Assembly (NCBI GenBank): GCA_025210475.1
Contig: JAOARW010000110.1
Span: forward strand, 1 to 41,909
Source of the DNA: Carboxylicivirga sp.
GTDB lineage: Bacteria; Bacteroidota; Bacteroidia; Bacteroidales; Marinilabiliaceae
Direction of reading: 5' to 3'
DNA length: 41,909 nt
A program made the position numbers and the translations under genes. This document shows positions 35,114 through 41,909 of this stretch, one piece after another. The notes under the pieces were generated by a model, which saw nothing but the letters and a program-made list of their open reading frames with translations, was not told the origin of the DNA and ran no database searches. Every line of letters starts with the position of its first letter. Position 1 is the stretch's first letter.

Positions 35114-35412
35114 TTAAACATTAGTACTTATAAAAAGTTCATGTAATTCAAGATTATTTTCTGATAATCAAACACATTAATTAAAGGTAAATCAAAAAGA
35201 CAAAAAAAGCCACCCTTTGCAGGATGGCTCATATCGTGAAAACTTGTTGGGATTAATTCATGTACTTAATTAACTGACCCAAATATTTTCTATTGCTAAT
35301 CATTCTATCGGCGATTCATTGACTGATAGCTGACAGCTGTTAGGTATCAGCCTTTTGATTAGTCACGTTTCAAATTGATAAAATATATGACTGATCAAAT
35401 ACGCCACAATAT
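35114..35412. other. Intergenic region upstream of crtI
   Basis: A 299-base gap between the acyl-CoA ligase end and the crtI start, both on the minus strand. It contains the ligase terminator (35208-35229) and, between 35310 and 35365, degenerate GCTGATAGC-like repeats also seen near 6240. The remaining 90 bases before crtI must hold its promoter; none is recognised by eye. Confidence 0.5.
35208..35229 (-). terminator. Terminator after the acyl-CoA ligase
   Basis: On the minus strand AGCCATCCT-GCAA-AGGGTGGCT forms a 9-position stem with one mismatch, followed directly by seven T and further T-rich sequence (35202-35208 on the plus strand as A). It separates the ligase from the crt operon. 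Confidence 0.8.
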
Positions 35413-37065
35413 TTACTTGATGTACTTATATCGCTTAATACTCTTCTTAGGCGTTTTCTCAAACTCTTCGGGGAAAAGGGTAACTTTCTGAATATTCATA
35501 TAAGAAGGCAAAATCCGATTGGCTTCTGCTTTCACACCTTGTAATTTCTCTTCAATCTGTGATTTATTCAACTTCTCGGCATCCGTTGCTTCGTAATCCG
35601 GATAGATTAAAGCTTCCAGCTTCCCATCATTATCACGTACCAAACACTCCTGTACATATTCAAGCGAATTGATGGTAGCTTCAATTTCTTCTGGATAGAT
35701 ATTCTGCCCCGAGGCACCCAATAGCATATTTTTGCTTCGTCCTTTGATGTAAATAAAGTTTTGCTCATCAATTACCCCTAAATCGCCGGTATGCAACCAC
35801 CCTTCTTCATCGAAAATTTCATCGGTTGCTTCCTGATTTTTATAATATCCCAAAAGCGTATTATCACCTTTAACAAGAATCTCACCCACCTCGTTATAGG
35901 GATCTTTCGAATCAATTTTAACTTCCATGCGATCAACCAATGTCCCGGCAGAGAACTTACGCGATTCTCGCCATGGCGCATAACTGATTAAGGGACCACA
36001 CTCAGTCATTCCATAGCCAATGGTAAAAGGAAAACCAATCTTGCGCAAAAACAATTCAACATCTTTATTGAGTGCGGCGCCTCCAATAACAATCTCCCTA
36101 AACTCACCACCAAATACTTCGAGCAGTTTCTTTTTAACCTTGTTGTAAACCACTTTATTCAGTCCCGGTATTTTCAATAAAGTTTTCACCTTACCTTCCT
36201 CCAACTGTGGCTGAACCCGTTTCTTAAATATCTTCTCTAAAATTAAGGGTACAGATAAAATCAAATGAGGTTTTACCTGACGGAAAGCTTCGGTAATAAT
36301 TTGTGGCGAAGGCGTGCGCGTTAAAAATGTTACATGGCAACCCATGGTGAACGGCCATAGAAACTCAAACAAACAGCCATAAGCATGTGCCAACGGAAGG
36401 AAGGACACAACTCTTTCGCCGGGTTTCAATATCAAATGTTCCTGTGCATATTTGATATTCGACCAGATACTCCGATGCGGCAATAACACCCCTTTTGAAA
36501 AACCGGAGGTACCGGAGGTATATGAAAGTACCATTAATTCTTCAGACGAACTAAATGGGAAATCCAGCTGATCGGCTGAAAAACTGCTTCCGTCGCCTTT
36601 AAAAAATGGCTGCAGCTTTTCAACAGCTATCTGAAGCTTACCATCGGTATTGTCAACAATGGATGCACACTGATTAATGGATACAATGCCCATTATGTCT
36701 TTCATCTTGGTTTCATCCAGTTTATCAAAGATCAAATCGGTTGTGAATAAAACCTTTGATTCGGAATGGTTGACGATGTGGTGAATATCGTTTGAATTAA
36801 AATCGGGTAAAATAGGCACGATAACCGCCCCATACGAAATCGTTCCCAGGTAAATAACCGCCCAGCTGGTCATGTTTCGACCAATCAAAGCCACCTTGTC
36901 ACCTTTATTAATTCCCAGTTCTTTATAAAGTTGGTGTAAGCCTATAATTCGTTCTCCAACCTGATTATATGTAATTGTATCTCCCTTGTAATCGCTAAAT
37001 GCATTTAAACTTCCATGATTTGACAATGTTGCTTTAACAAAGTCTAAATATCCATTATTATCCAT
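35413..37065 (-). CDS. Long-chain acyl-CoA synthetase-like ANL ligase
   Basis: A 550-residue adenylating enzyme, taking the ATG at 37065; the frame extends to a TTG at 37092. Motifs: VLSYTSGTSGFSKGVLL (A3), YGMTECGP (A5), LHTGDLG (A7), IKGRSKNMLLGASGQNIYP (A8) and a C-terminal KTPKKSIKR with the catalytic Lys. Shows the overall organisation of long-chain fatty-acid CoA ligases (FadD-like); whether it acts on free fatty acids or ACP-bound ones cannot be told. It ends at a good terminator and has a divergent promoter region shared with the TlpA-like genes. Confidence 0.9.
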   Translation of the reverse strand: MDNNGYLDFVKATLSNHGSLNAFSDYKGDTITYNQVGERIIGLHQLYKELGINKGDKVALIGRNMTSWAVIYLGTISYGAVIVPILPDFNSNDIHHIVNHSESKVLFTTDLIFDKLDETKMKDIMGIVSINQCASIVDNTDGKLQIAVEKLQPFFKGDGSSFSADQLDFPFSSSEELMVLSYTSGTSGFSKGVLLPHRSIWSNIKYAQEHLILKPGERVVSFLPLAHAYGCLFEFLWPFTMGCHVTFLTRTPSPQIITEAFRQVKPHLILSVPLILEKIFKKRVQPQLEEGKVKTLLKIPGLNKVVYNKVKKKLLEVFGGEFREIVIGGAALNKDVELFLRKIGFPFTIGYGMTECGPLISYAPWRESRKFSAGTLVDRMEVKIDSKDPYNEVGEILVKGDNTLLGYYKNQEATDEIFDEEGWLHTGDLGVIDEQNFIYIKGRSKNMLLGASGQNIYPEEIEATINSLEYVQECLVRDNDGKLEALIYPDYEATDAEKLNKSQIEEKLQGVKAEANRILPSYMNIQKVTLFPEEFEKTPKKSIKRYKYIK

Positions 37066-37122
37066 GTTGCTTGTTTTAAAATCGTTGAGCAATTGTTAAC
37101 ATTTTAAGATTTAATAACCGAC

Positions 37123-37130
37123 CAAAATTA
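37123..37130 (-). promoter_or_regulatory. Possible -7 box for the acyl-CoA ligase
   Basis: The minus strand reads TAATTTTG, an exact TAnnTTTG, 58 bases before the ATG at 37065. Confidence 0.35.
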
Positions 37131-37192
37131 TCCAAAATTCTGAAATAACCTAATTTTTACTCTAACTTGATCACTATCACACAAGTATACAA

Positions 37193-37218
37193 CCCACAAT
37201 AATTTAAATGGTTGTGGG
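37193..37218. promoter_or_regulatory. Inverted repeat in the ligase/TlpA divergent region
   Basis: CCCACAA (37193-37199) and TTGTGGG (37212-37218) form a perfect 7-bp dyad with a 12-base spacer. It lies midway between two divergent promoters and is placed like an operator; its role is unknown. Confidence 0.3.
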
Positions 37219-37269
37219 ATAAATTCCCAGAATAACAAGCGAAGCAAACTTCTATTATCTTCTTTTTTT

Positions 37270-37277
37270 TATTTTTG
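37270..37277 (+). promoter_or_regulatory. Bacteroidota -7 box before the first TlpA-like gene
   Basis: TATTTTTG, an exact TAnnTTTG, ends 17 bases before the ATG at 37294. Confidence 0.4.
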
Positions 37278-37293
37278 CTTAAAATGGAATTTT

Positions 37294-38439
37294 ATGAGGT
37301 GGATTATAAACAGTTTTTTGATTTTACTACTTATTGCTTGTTCAAAACCAATAAAAACACCTTACCTGACAATCGATCCCGGCAATCAGAATATTGGCGT
37401 TCCTGAATTGTTCTATCTGCAGCAAGATTACCAGTTCTTTGACAGGGCCATGCAAAAAGCCAATGAGAACAGTTTTGTCTTTATCAAAGATTCTGTTCCT
37501 GCAGGAATCTACCAGTTACGTATAGATGACACGCCTGTTTCCACCTTGCTAATTAGCAGTTCGTTTCCTGCTGTAATAAAAGGTGATCTTAATAAATACA
37601 ATCCGCAATTGACAATCACTAACAACAAAGAAACCGCAGCACTTTGGAACTGTAAGCAACTTGTTAAAAAACTAGAGGATGAGATTGGTGAAATCAGCTC
37701 TTCAATTCCAGATTCTGTTAGGTCAGAGCAGTTTCTCCATAGTCGCGATTCCATTTATTCTTTAATCAACAATAAAATCAATGCGAAAGCAAAAGATATA
37801 AAACGCTTGAATAACAATTTCAGAAATACGCTTTTACCCTTATTAACCATTCAGCTCAAAGCTGGCAATCATTATATCTTCAATCCTTTAACCGAGGCCG
37901 ACCTGATTTACGAAACCAGTAACCAATTAAAAACACTGTACCCGGATTATCATCCCGTAAAGGCCTTATCGAAACAGGTGGATTCATTAATGAACTGGAA
38001 TTTGTTTAATTCCATTACCAAAGAAGGTCGCACCCTCCCGGATATTAAGATACCTAATGCCTGGAACCAGAACATCGCTATTGATAGCCTGGCAACACAA
38101 CCAACCCTATTTGTACTTTGGAGTTCGAACAATGCAGCATCAAGAGAAACTAGTCAACAGCTAATGCGCTGGACACGACCCTATCGATCAAAAGGATTAC
38201 AAATATGTATGATTTCATTTGATACCAACCGACAGGAGTGGCTAGACGCAATAAAGCAAGACAGATTAGCGGTTTTGCACTTATCAGACTTAAAGGGCGA
38301 CGAATCTCCGGTTTTAAATCAACTGGGCTTAACCTCAATACCTTATTTGTTGCTTGTGGATGAAAATAAAATCATCGTGAAACGCACTAAGATATTGGAA
38401 GAGCTATCATCAAGCTTAAATCAATTAATGAAAAATTAA
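37294..38439 (+). CDS. TlpA/ResA-like lipoprotein lacking CxxC
   Basis: A 381-residue lipoprotein (lipobox LLLIAC). Residues about 20-240 are a poorly conserved helical N-terminal domain; residues about 245-381 form a thioredoxin fold, with the strand LFVLWSSNNAASRETSQQLM at W276 in the place where TlpA/ResA proteins have W-C-x-x-C. Both Cys are replaced (SSNNAAS), while the cis-Pro loop survives (LTSIPYLLLVDEN). It therefore cannot do dithiol exchange. The second, similar lipoprotein starts 72 bases downstream. Confidence 0.8.
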   Translation: MRWIINSFLILLLIACSKPIKTPYLTIDPGNQNIGVPELFYLQQDYQFFDRAMQKANENSFVFIKDSVPAGIYQLRIDDTPVSTLLISSSFPAVIKGDLNKYNPQLTITNNKETAALWNCKQLVKKLEDEIGEISSSIPDSVRSEQFLHSRDSIYSLINNKINAKAKDIKRLNNNFRNTLLPLLTIQLKAGNHYIFNPLTEADLIYETSNQLKTLYPDYHPVKALSKQVDSLMNWNLFNSITKEGRTLPDIKIPNAWNQNIAIDSLATQPTLFVLWSSNNAASRETSQQLMRWTRPYRSKGLQICMISFDTNRQEWLDAIKQDRLAVLHLSDLKGDESPVLNQLGLTSIPYLLLVDENKIIVKRTKILEELSSSLNQLMKN

Positions 38440-38510
38440 TCCTATATTTGGACGATTTATAAACTTAGACTTAAGGAACACACTAACAAAGTCATCAATT
38501 GAACTGAACT

Positions 38511-39674
38511 ATGAAGCAAAGTCTTTTTATACTACTTATAATAATATTAGCAAGTTCATGTACTAATAAAGACAAATATATTGTTTCCGGCCATATTGAA
38601 GGAGCAGAAGACAAGGTACTTTATTTGCAACGAATGGATTTGAATGAAACGGTAACTTTAGATTCTGTAAAACTAAAAAGCGGGGATTTTACTTTTAAAC
38701 AAGATCGCCTTACCGAACCAACATTTCTATTGCTAAAGTTAAGCCCTAATAACTACATTACTTTATTGGCCGACTCGACCGAAACAATTGTTGTAAATGC
38801 CGAAGCGAATAATCTTGAAACCAGCTATCAGTTAAGAAATTCAATCGGATCGGTATACATTCAGATGTTTAACAAGCGTATTCGTAAATTGAATAAAGAA
38901 TTAAATACACTTGTTGCTAAATACAAATCAACCAGTGAGAAAGATGTTGAAACAAGAAAGAAACTGGAAGAAGAATACACCCAAAAGCTAGAGGAACACA
39001 AAGCTTTTGTTGGCGAGTTTATCATGGAAAATCACATGTCGTTTGCCGGATACTACGCTTTATTTCAAAACCTGGATGATAACACTGCTGTAATGGATGT
39101 GTTTAATAAGAAAGATCAGGTTTACTTTTCAACATTGGCAACCAGCTTAAATTTATATTTCCCTGAATCGGAAAGAGCCGGTCACTTATACAACTACGTA
39201 TTAAGTGCGAAGGCCCAACAGCAAAGACAAAAATTTGCGGCCGAACTGATTGATTCTAAAGCCAGCGAAAGTGGCTATGTTGATATTGAAGCACCCAACC
39301 TTGAAGGTGATACCATTAAACTGTCATCGCTCGAAGGAAAAACAATCATTGTGAATTTCTGGGCATCGTGGGATGAGAAATCGATTGCTGCCAACCGCCA
39401 CCTGAAAAAAATGTATTCGAAATACAAAAATAAGGGCTTGGCTGTTTATTCTGTATCTCTGGATAAAAGTAAAGTTCTTTGGGAAAATGCCATCCAAAAA
39501 GAAGGTTATGAGTGGGTTGATGTTAGCGATTTAAAATACACAAGCTCATATCCCGCCCGATTATATAACATCCGTCAAGTACCTGCCAATTATATTATTA
39601 GTCCAAAAGGCGAAATCATTGGTAAGGATTTATTTGGCAATATGTTAGCTGATAAGCTGAATGATATTTTGTAA
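38511..39674 (+). CDS. DUF4369/TlpA-like lipoprotein lacking CxxC
   Basis: A 387-residue lipoprotein (lipobox LASSC). The N-terminal DUF4369 domain (residues about 22-120, VSGHIEGAEDKVLYLQRMD) is common in Bacteroidota TlpA relatives; a coiled region (about 120-165) follows, then the thioredoxin fold from about 255. The active-site segment reads FWASWDEKSIAAN, with D288 and S291 in the Cys positions. The cis-Pro loop is intact (RQVPANYIISPKGE). It is paired with the preceding gene and ends at a clean terminator. Probably a scaffold or binding version of a redox fold. Confidence 0.85.
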   Translation: MKQSLFILLIIILASSCTNKDKYIVSGHIEGAEDKVLYLQRMDLNETVTLDSVKLKSGDFTFKQDRLTEPTFLLLKLSPNNYITLLADSTETIVVNAEANNLETSYQLRNSIGSVYIQMFNKRIRKLNKELNTLVAKYKSTSEKDVETRKKLEEEYTQKLEEHKAFVGEFIMENHMSFAGYYALFQNLDDNTAVMDVFNKKDQVYFSTLATSLNLYFPESERAGHLYNYVLSAKAQQQRQKFAAELIDSKASESGYVDIEAPNLEGDTIKLSSLEGKTIIVNFWASWDEKSIAANRHLKKMYSKYKNKGLAVYSVSLDKSKVLWENAIQKEGYEWVDVSDLKYTSSYPARLYNIRQVPANYIISPKGEIIGKDLFGNMLADKLNDIL

Positions 39675-39694
39675 ATAATACACCTCAATATTTT

Positions 39695-39721
39695 AAGCCG
39701 CATTTAAAGCAAATGCGGCTT
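39695..39721 (+). terminator. Terminator after the TlpA-like pair
   Basis: AAGCCGCATTT (39695-39705) pairs perfectly with AAATGCGGCTT (39711-39721) over 11 bp with a 5-base loop, followed by a T-tract. It ends the TlpA-like unit 21 bases past the stop. Confidence 0.88.
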
Positions 39722-39838
39722 TTTATTGTTATTTAATTAAAATTTTAAATAACAGCGTCACTCCTTTCGACTATTTCATTTGATTGTTCAACAATCATTT
39801 ACATGCAAATTTTGATAGGAGATACTTAGATTTTCTGA

Positions 39839-39846
39839 TATATTTG
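39839..39846 (+). promoter_or_regulatory. Bacteroidota -7 box before the LpxH-like gene
   Basis: TATATTTG, an exact TAnnTTTG. Transcription from about 39853 leaves almost no leader for a TTG start at 39856 and a 24-base one for the in-frame TTG at 39877. Confidence 0.4.
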
Positions 39847-39855
39847 TCCGGTTAA

Positions 39856-40638
39856 TTGAAAAAGACACGCAACTACTTGAATAAGACACAAAAAATATAT
39901 TTTGCTTCCGATGTACACTTGGGGGCACCCGGGATTAAAGATAAACGCCAGCACGAAAAACGATTCGTCGATTGGCTGGATTCAATTAAAAAAGATGCCA
40001 CCGAAATCTACCTGATGGGTGACATTTTTGACTTTTGGTTCGAATACAAGCGGGTTGTACCCCGTGGCTTCACCCGTTTCTTGGGAAAACTATCTGAAAT
40101 TACCGATCTGGGAATACCCGTTCATTTTTTCACCGGCAATCACGATATCTGGCTGTTTGATTACCTGGAGAACGAATGTGGTGTTAAAGTTTATCGCGAA
40201 CCGGTAGTTAAAAACATCAATGGTAAAAAGCTGTTTTTAGGCCATGGTGATGGACTGGGTGATTACGACCGTCGCTATAATTTTCTTAAATCGGTTTTTA
40301 CCAACCGATTCGCGCAATGGCTTTTTGCCCGAATTCACCCAAATGCTGGCATCGGACTTGCCAATTTCTGGTCGGGTAAGAGTCGCGAAAAAAACAATAA
40401 GGAATACGGCAATAAATACCTCGGCGATGACAAGGAGTTTGCCGTGTTATATGCCAAAGAATATTTAAAAAAAGAAAAGGTTGATTACTTTGTATTTGGA
40501 CACCGCCATGTGGCACGTACGGTCTGTGTGGGACCCGAAAGCCAGCTGGTATTTCTTGGTGACTGGATACAGAACTTCTCTTACGGTGTTTTTAATGGAG
40601 AAACGCTGGATTTGAAGTTTATTAATGAGCCCGTTTAG
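39856..40638 (+). CDS. lpxH: UDP-2,3-diacylglucosamine diphosphatase (LpxH-like)
   Basis: A 260-residue calcineurin-like phosphoesterase. Metal-site motifs are FASDVHLGAPG, GDIFDFWFEY, TGNHDIWLFD, LGHGDGLGDYD and FGHRHVART. It hydrolyses UDP-2,3-diacylglucosamine to lipid X in lipid A synthesis, at the cytosolic membrane face. No ATG lies near the N-terminus: the start is TTG at 39856 or TTG at 39877 (which gives 253 residues and a better leader). The FabH-like gene follows 24 bases later and is probably cotranscribed. Confidence 0.9.
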   Translation: MKKTRNYLNKTQKIYFASDVHLGAPGIKDKRQHEKRFVDWLDSIKKDATEIYLMGDIFDFWFEYKRVVPRGFTRFLGKLSEITDLGIPVHFFTGNHDIWLFDYLENECGVKVYREPVVKNINGKKLFLGHGDGLGDYDRRYNFLKSVFTNRFAQWLFARIHPNAGIGLANFWSGKSREKNNKEYGNKYLGDDKEFAVLYAKEYLKKEKVDYFVFGHRHVARTVCVGPESQLVFLGDWIQNFSYGVFNGETLDLKFINEPV

Positions 40639-40662
40639 TTTGATATTAGAAAAATAATTAAA

Positions 40663-41751
40663 ATGAATTCAAAGGCTGAGATTTATGCGGTAGCTACCGG
40701 CACAGGCAGTTATATACCTCCTGTGGTTAAAGCCAATGCCGATTTTATTAACAACACCTTCTACAACGAAGATGGGAGTTTGATTGAGAGTGCGGGAGAG
40801 GAAATTGTTGAGAAATTTGAGCAGATAACCGATATCGCCGAAAGACGATGCGCCGAAAAAAACCATGTCACTTCCGACCTGGCAATGTTTGCAGGTAAAG
40901 CAGCTATTGAAGATGCTGGTTTTGATGCCGAAAAGCTTGATTACATCATAGTGGCACACAACCTGGGCGATATGCGCCATGGCACCATTTATCCGGATAT
41001 ATTGCCAACATTAGCCTCCAGAGTGAAGCATAAGTTGGGTATCAAAAATCCGAAGACAATTGCCTACGACATCACATTTGGATGCCCCGGCTGGACACAA
41101 GCCATGATTCAGGCCAATTATTACATCAAATCGGGCGATGCTAAAAGTGCCCTCGTTATTGGGGCCGATACACTTAGTCGTGCCATGGAACCGCACGACC
41201 GCGACTCCATGATTTTTGCCGATGGAGCCGGTGCTGTACTGCTGGAAGCCAAAGAGAGTGAAACACCAGTTGGTATATTAAAGCATGCCGTACAAACCGA
41301 CACCGAAGAGCACATTGATTTACTTCGCATGGACAATCCCTACAACGAAGAGATCAAAGGTGAAAATCTGTTCTTAAAAATGTTTGGTCGTCGTTTATAT
41401 AACTATGCATTAACCAATGTTCCTCAACTGGCCAAAGAATGTCTGGACAAAAATGAGATGGAACTAAAAGATGTGAAAAAGGTACTGATTCACCAGGCCA
41501 ATGCCAAAATGGACGAAGCCATCCTGAAGCGTCTTTTCCGCTTATATGGCGAGCGAAATGTTGATTTATCGGTTATGCCAATGACCATTCGCGAGCTAGG
41601 CAATAGCAGTGTAGCAACTGTTCCTACCTTGTTCGATCTGATCTGCAAAGGACAGCTTAACGGACACTCACTGGAAAGTGGCGATAACGTAATGATGACA
41701 TCCGTTGGAGCAGGCATGAACATTAATGCCTTTATGTATAAAATGCCTTAA
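40663..41751 (+). CDS. FabH-like ketoacyl-ACP synthase III family protein
   Basis: A 362-residue thiolase-fold condensing enzyme with the intact Cys-His-Asn triad: C141 in ITFGCPGWTQ, H277 in LIHQANAKMDEAI and N314 in RELGNSSVATVPT. It is a little longer than housekeeping FabH (about 320-330) with an insertion around residues 28-50 (NEDGSLIESAGEEIVEKF), so it may be a specialised FabH-type enzyme that elongates a branched, medium-chain or activated acyl starter. It is 24 bases from the LpxH gene. The stop lies 20 bases before the 3' boundary of the group II intron. Confidence 0.88.
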   Translation: MNSKAEIYAVATGTGSYIPPVVKANADFINNTFYNEDGSLIESAGEEIVEKFEQITDIAERRCAEKNHVTSDLAMFAGKAAIEDAGFDAEKLDYIIVAHNLGDMRHGTIYPDILPTLASRVKHKLGIKNPKTIAYDITFGCPGWTQAMIQANYYIKSGDAKSALVIGADTLSRAMEPHDRDSMIFADGAGAVLLEAKESETPVGILKHAVQTDTEEHIDLLRMDNPYNEEIKGENLFLKMFGRRLYNYALTNVPQLAKECLDKNEMELKDVKKVLIHQANAKMDEAILKRLFRLYGERNVDLSVMPMTIRELGNSSVATVPTLFDLICKGQLNGHSLESGDNVMMTSVGAGMNINAFMYKMP

Positions 41752-41771
41752 GCATTAAAATATTTATATCA

Positions 41772-41909
41772 ATCGAGTAGGTAGGGGGATTGCTCCCCCG
41801 CCCTCTCACACCACCGTGCGTACTCTCGTACACGGCGGTTTCAAGTTAATTTTGCAACAGAGCGTAATTATTCGACATATCATACAAACCTAAATCTTCG
41901 AACCATTTA
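41772..41909 (-). mobile_element. Group II intron, 3' part (truncated by the window end)
   Basis: Read on the minus strand, 41810-41839 is a typical domain V: ACCGCCGTG pairs with CACGGTGGT (one G-U), around a two-base CG bulge, a 3-bp upper helix and a GAGA tetraloop. The catalytic triad is CGC with its usual G-U. Next comes a domain VI hairpin (GGGGG/CCCCC, plus 41784-41788 with 41795-41799) and an end CTACTCGAT near 41772. The CGC triad is found in class C and a few other bacterial classes. The body of the intron and its 5' exon lie beyond the window. Confidence 0.85.
41846..41909 (-). CDS. Group II intron reverse transcriptase/maturase, C-terminal end
   Basis: The last 20 codons and stop of a protein reading KWFEDLGLYDMSNNYALLQN on the minus strand, 5' end outside the window. 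The stop lies 7 bases before the domain V helix, the usual arrangement for an intron-encoded protein in domain IV. Type (RT plus maturase, endonuclease present or not) cannot be told from this end. Confidence 0.75.
   Translation of the reverse strand, partial: KWFEDLGLYDMSNNYALLQN

Overview
The window is an AT-rich stretch of a Bacteroidota chromosome. Supporting signs are the many lipoproteins, a LytS/LytTR two-component pair, a GH92 mannosidase, a complete crt operon in tight translational coupling, DUF418 and DUF2797 proteins, and repeated -7 boxes of the Bacteroidota form TAnnTTTG 10-25 bases before start codons. A marine or gut-associated Marinilabiliales-type anaerobe would fit, but that is inference. 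No rRNA, tRNA, phage or CRISPR array was seen.

Left part (1-12.9 kb). A LytTR response regulator has lost its N-terminus at a breakpoint next to a nested inverted repeat. It is followed by two paralogous exported proteins with an acetoacetate-decarboxylase-like domain, one carrying EF-hands (and frameshifted), the other a PKD domain and lipobox. A LytS-type histidine kinase and a DUF418 membrane protein come next. On the minus strand are a histidine-phosphatase lipoprotein and an amidotransferase-like/HEAT lipoprotein. On the plus strand a GH92 alpha-mannosidase is paired with a surface-type endonuclease/exonuclease/phosphatase lipoprotein. A 21-bp degenerate tandem repeat separates these from a DUF2797 gene.

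Middle part (12.9-31.2 kb). A U32 peptidase-family protein and an LtaS-like alkaline-phosphatase-fold membrane enzyme lead into a cell-surface glycan region. This contains a GT4 transferase, a CDP-glycerol-glycerophosphotransferase-like enzyme, an SDR, a TagD-like cytidylyltransferase, a YrbL-like kinase-fold protein, a GT90 transferase and a GT-C-like membrane protein. It continues with a coupled set of acyl carrier protein, short AMP-ligase, SDR and WecD-like GNAT, then a GT2 transferase, WecE aminotransferase, UDP-galactopyranose mutase and a galactofuranosyltransferase. Together these predict a glycan with galactofuranose, dTDP-Fuc4N-derived sugar with a possibly unusual ACP-delivered acyl group, and perhaps polyol-phosphate decoration.

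Right part (31.2-41.9 kb). A minus-strand crt operon (crtI, crtB, a small exported unknown, crtZ, CrtYcd-type lycopene cyclase) predicts zeaxanthin-type carotenoids. A long-chain acyl-CoA ligase, two TlpA-like lipoproteins that both lack the CxxC redox motif, LpxH, and a FabH-like ketoacyl synthase follow. The window ends inside a minus-strand group II intron: its 3' domains V and VI and the last 20 codons of its reverse transcriptase are visible.
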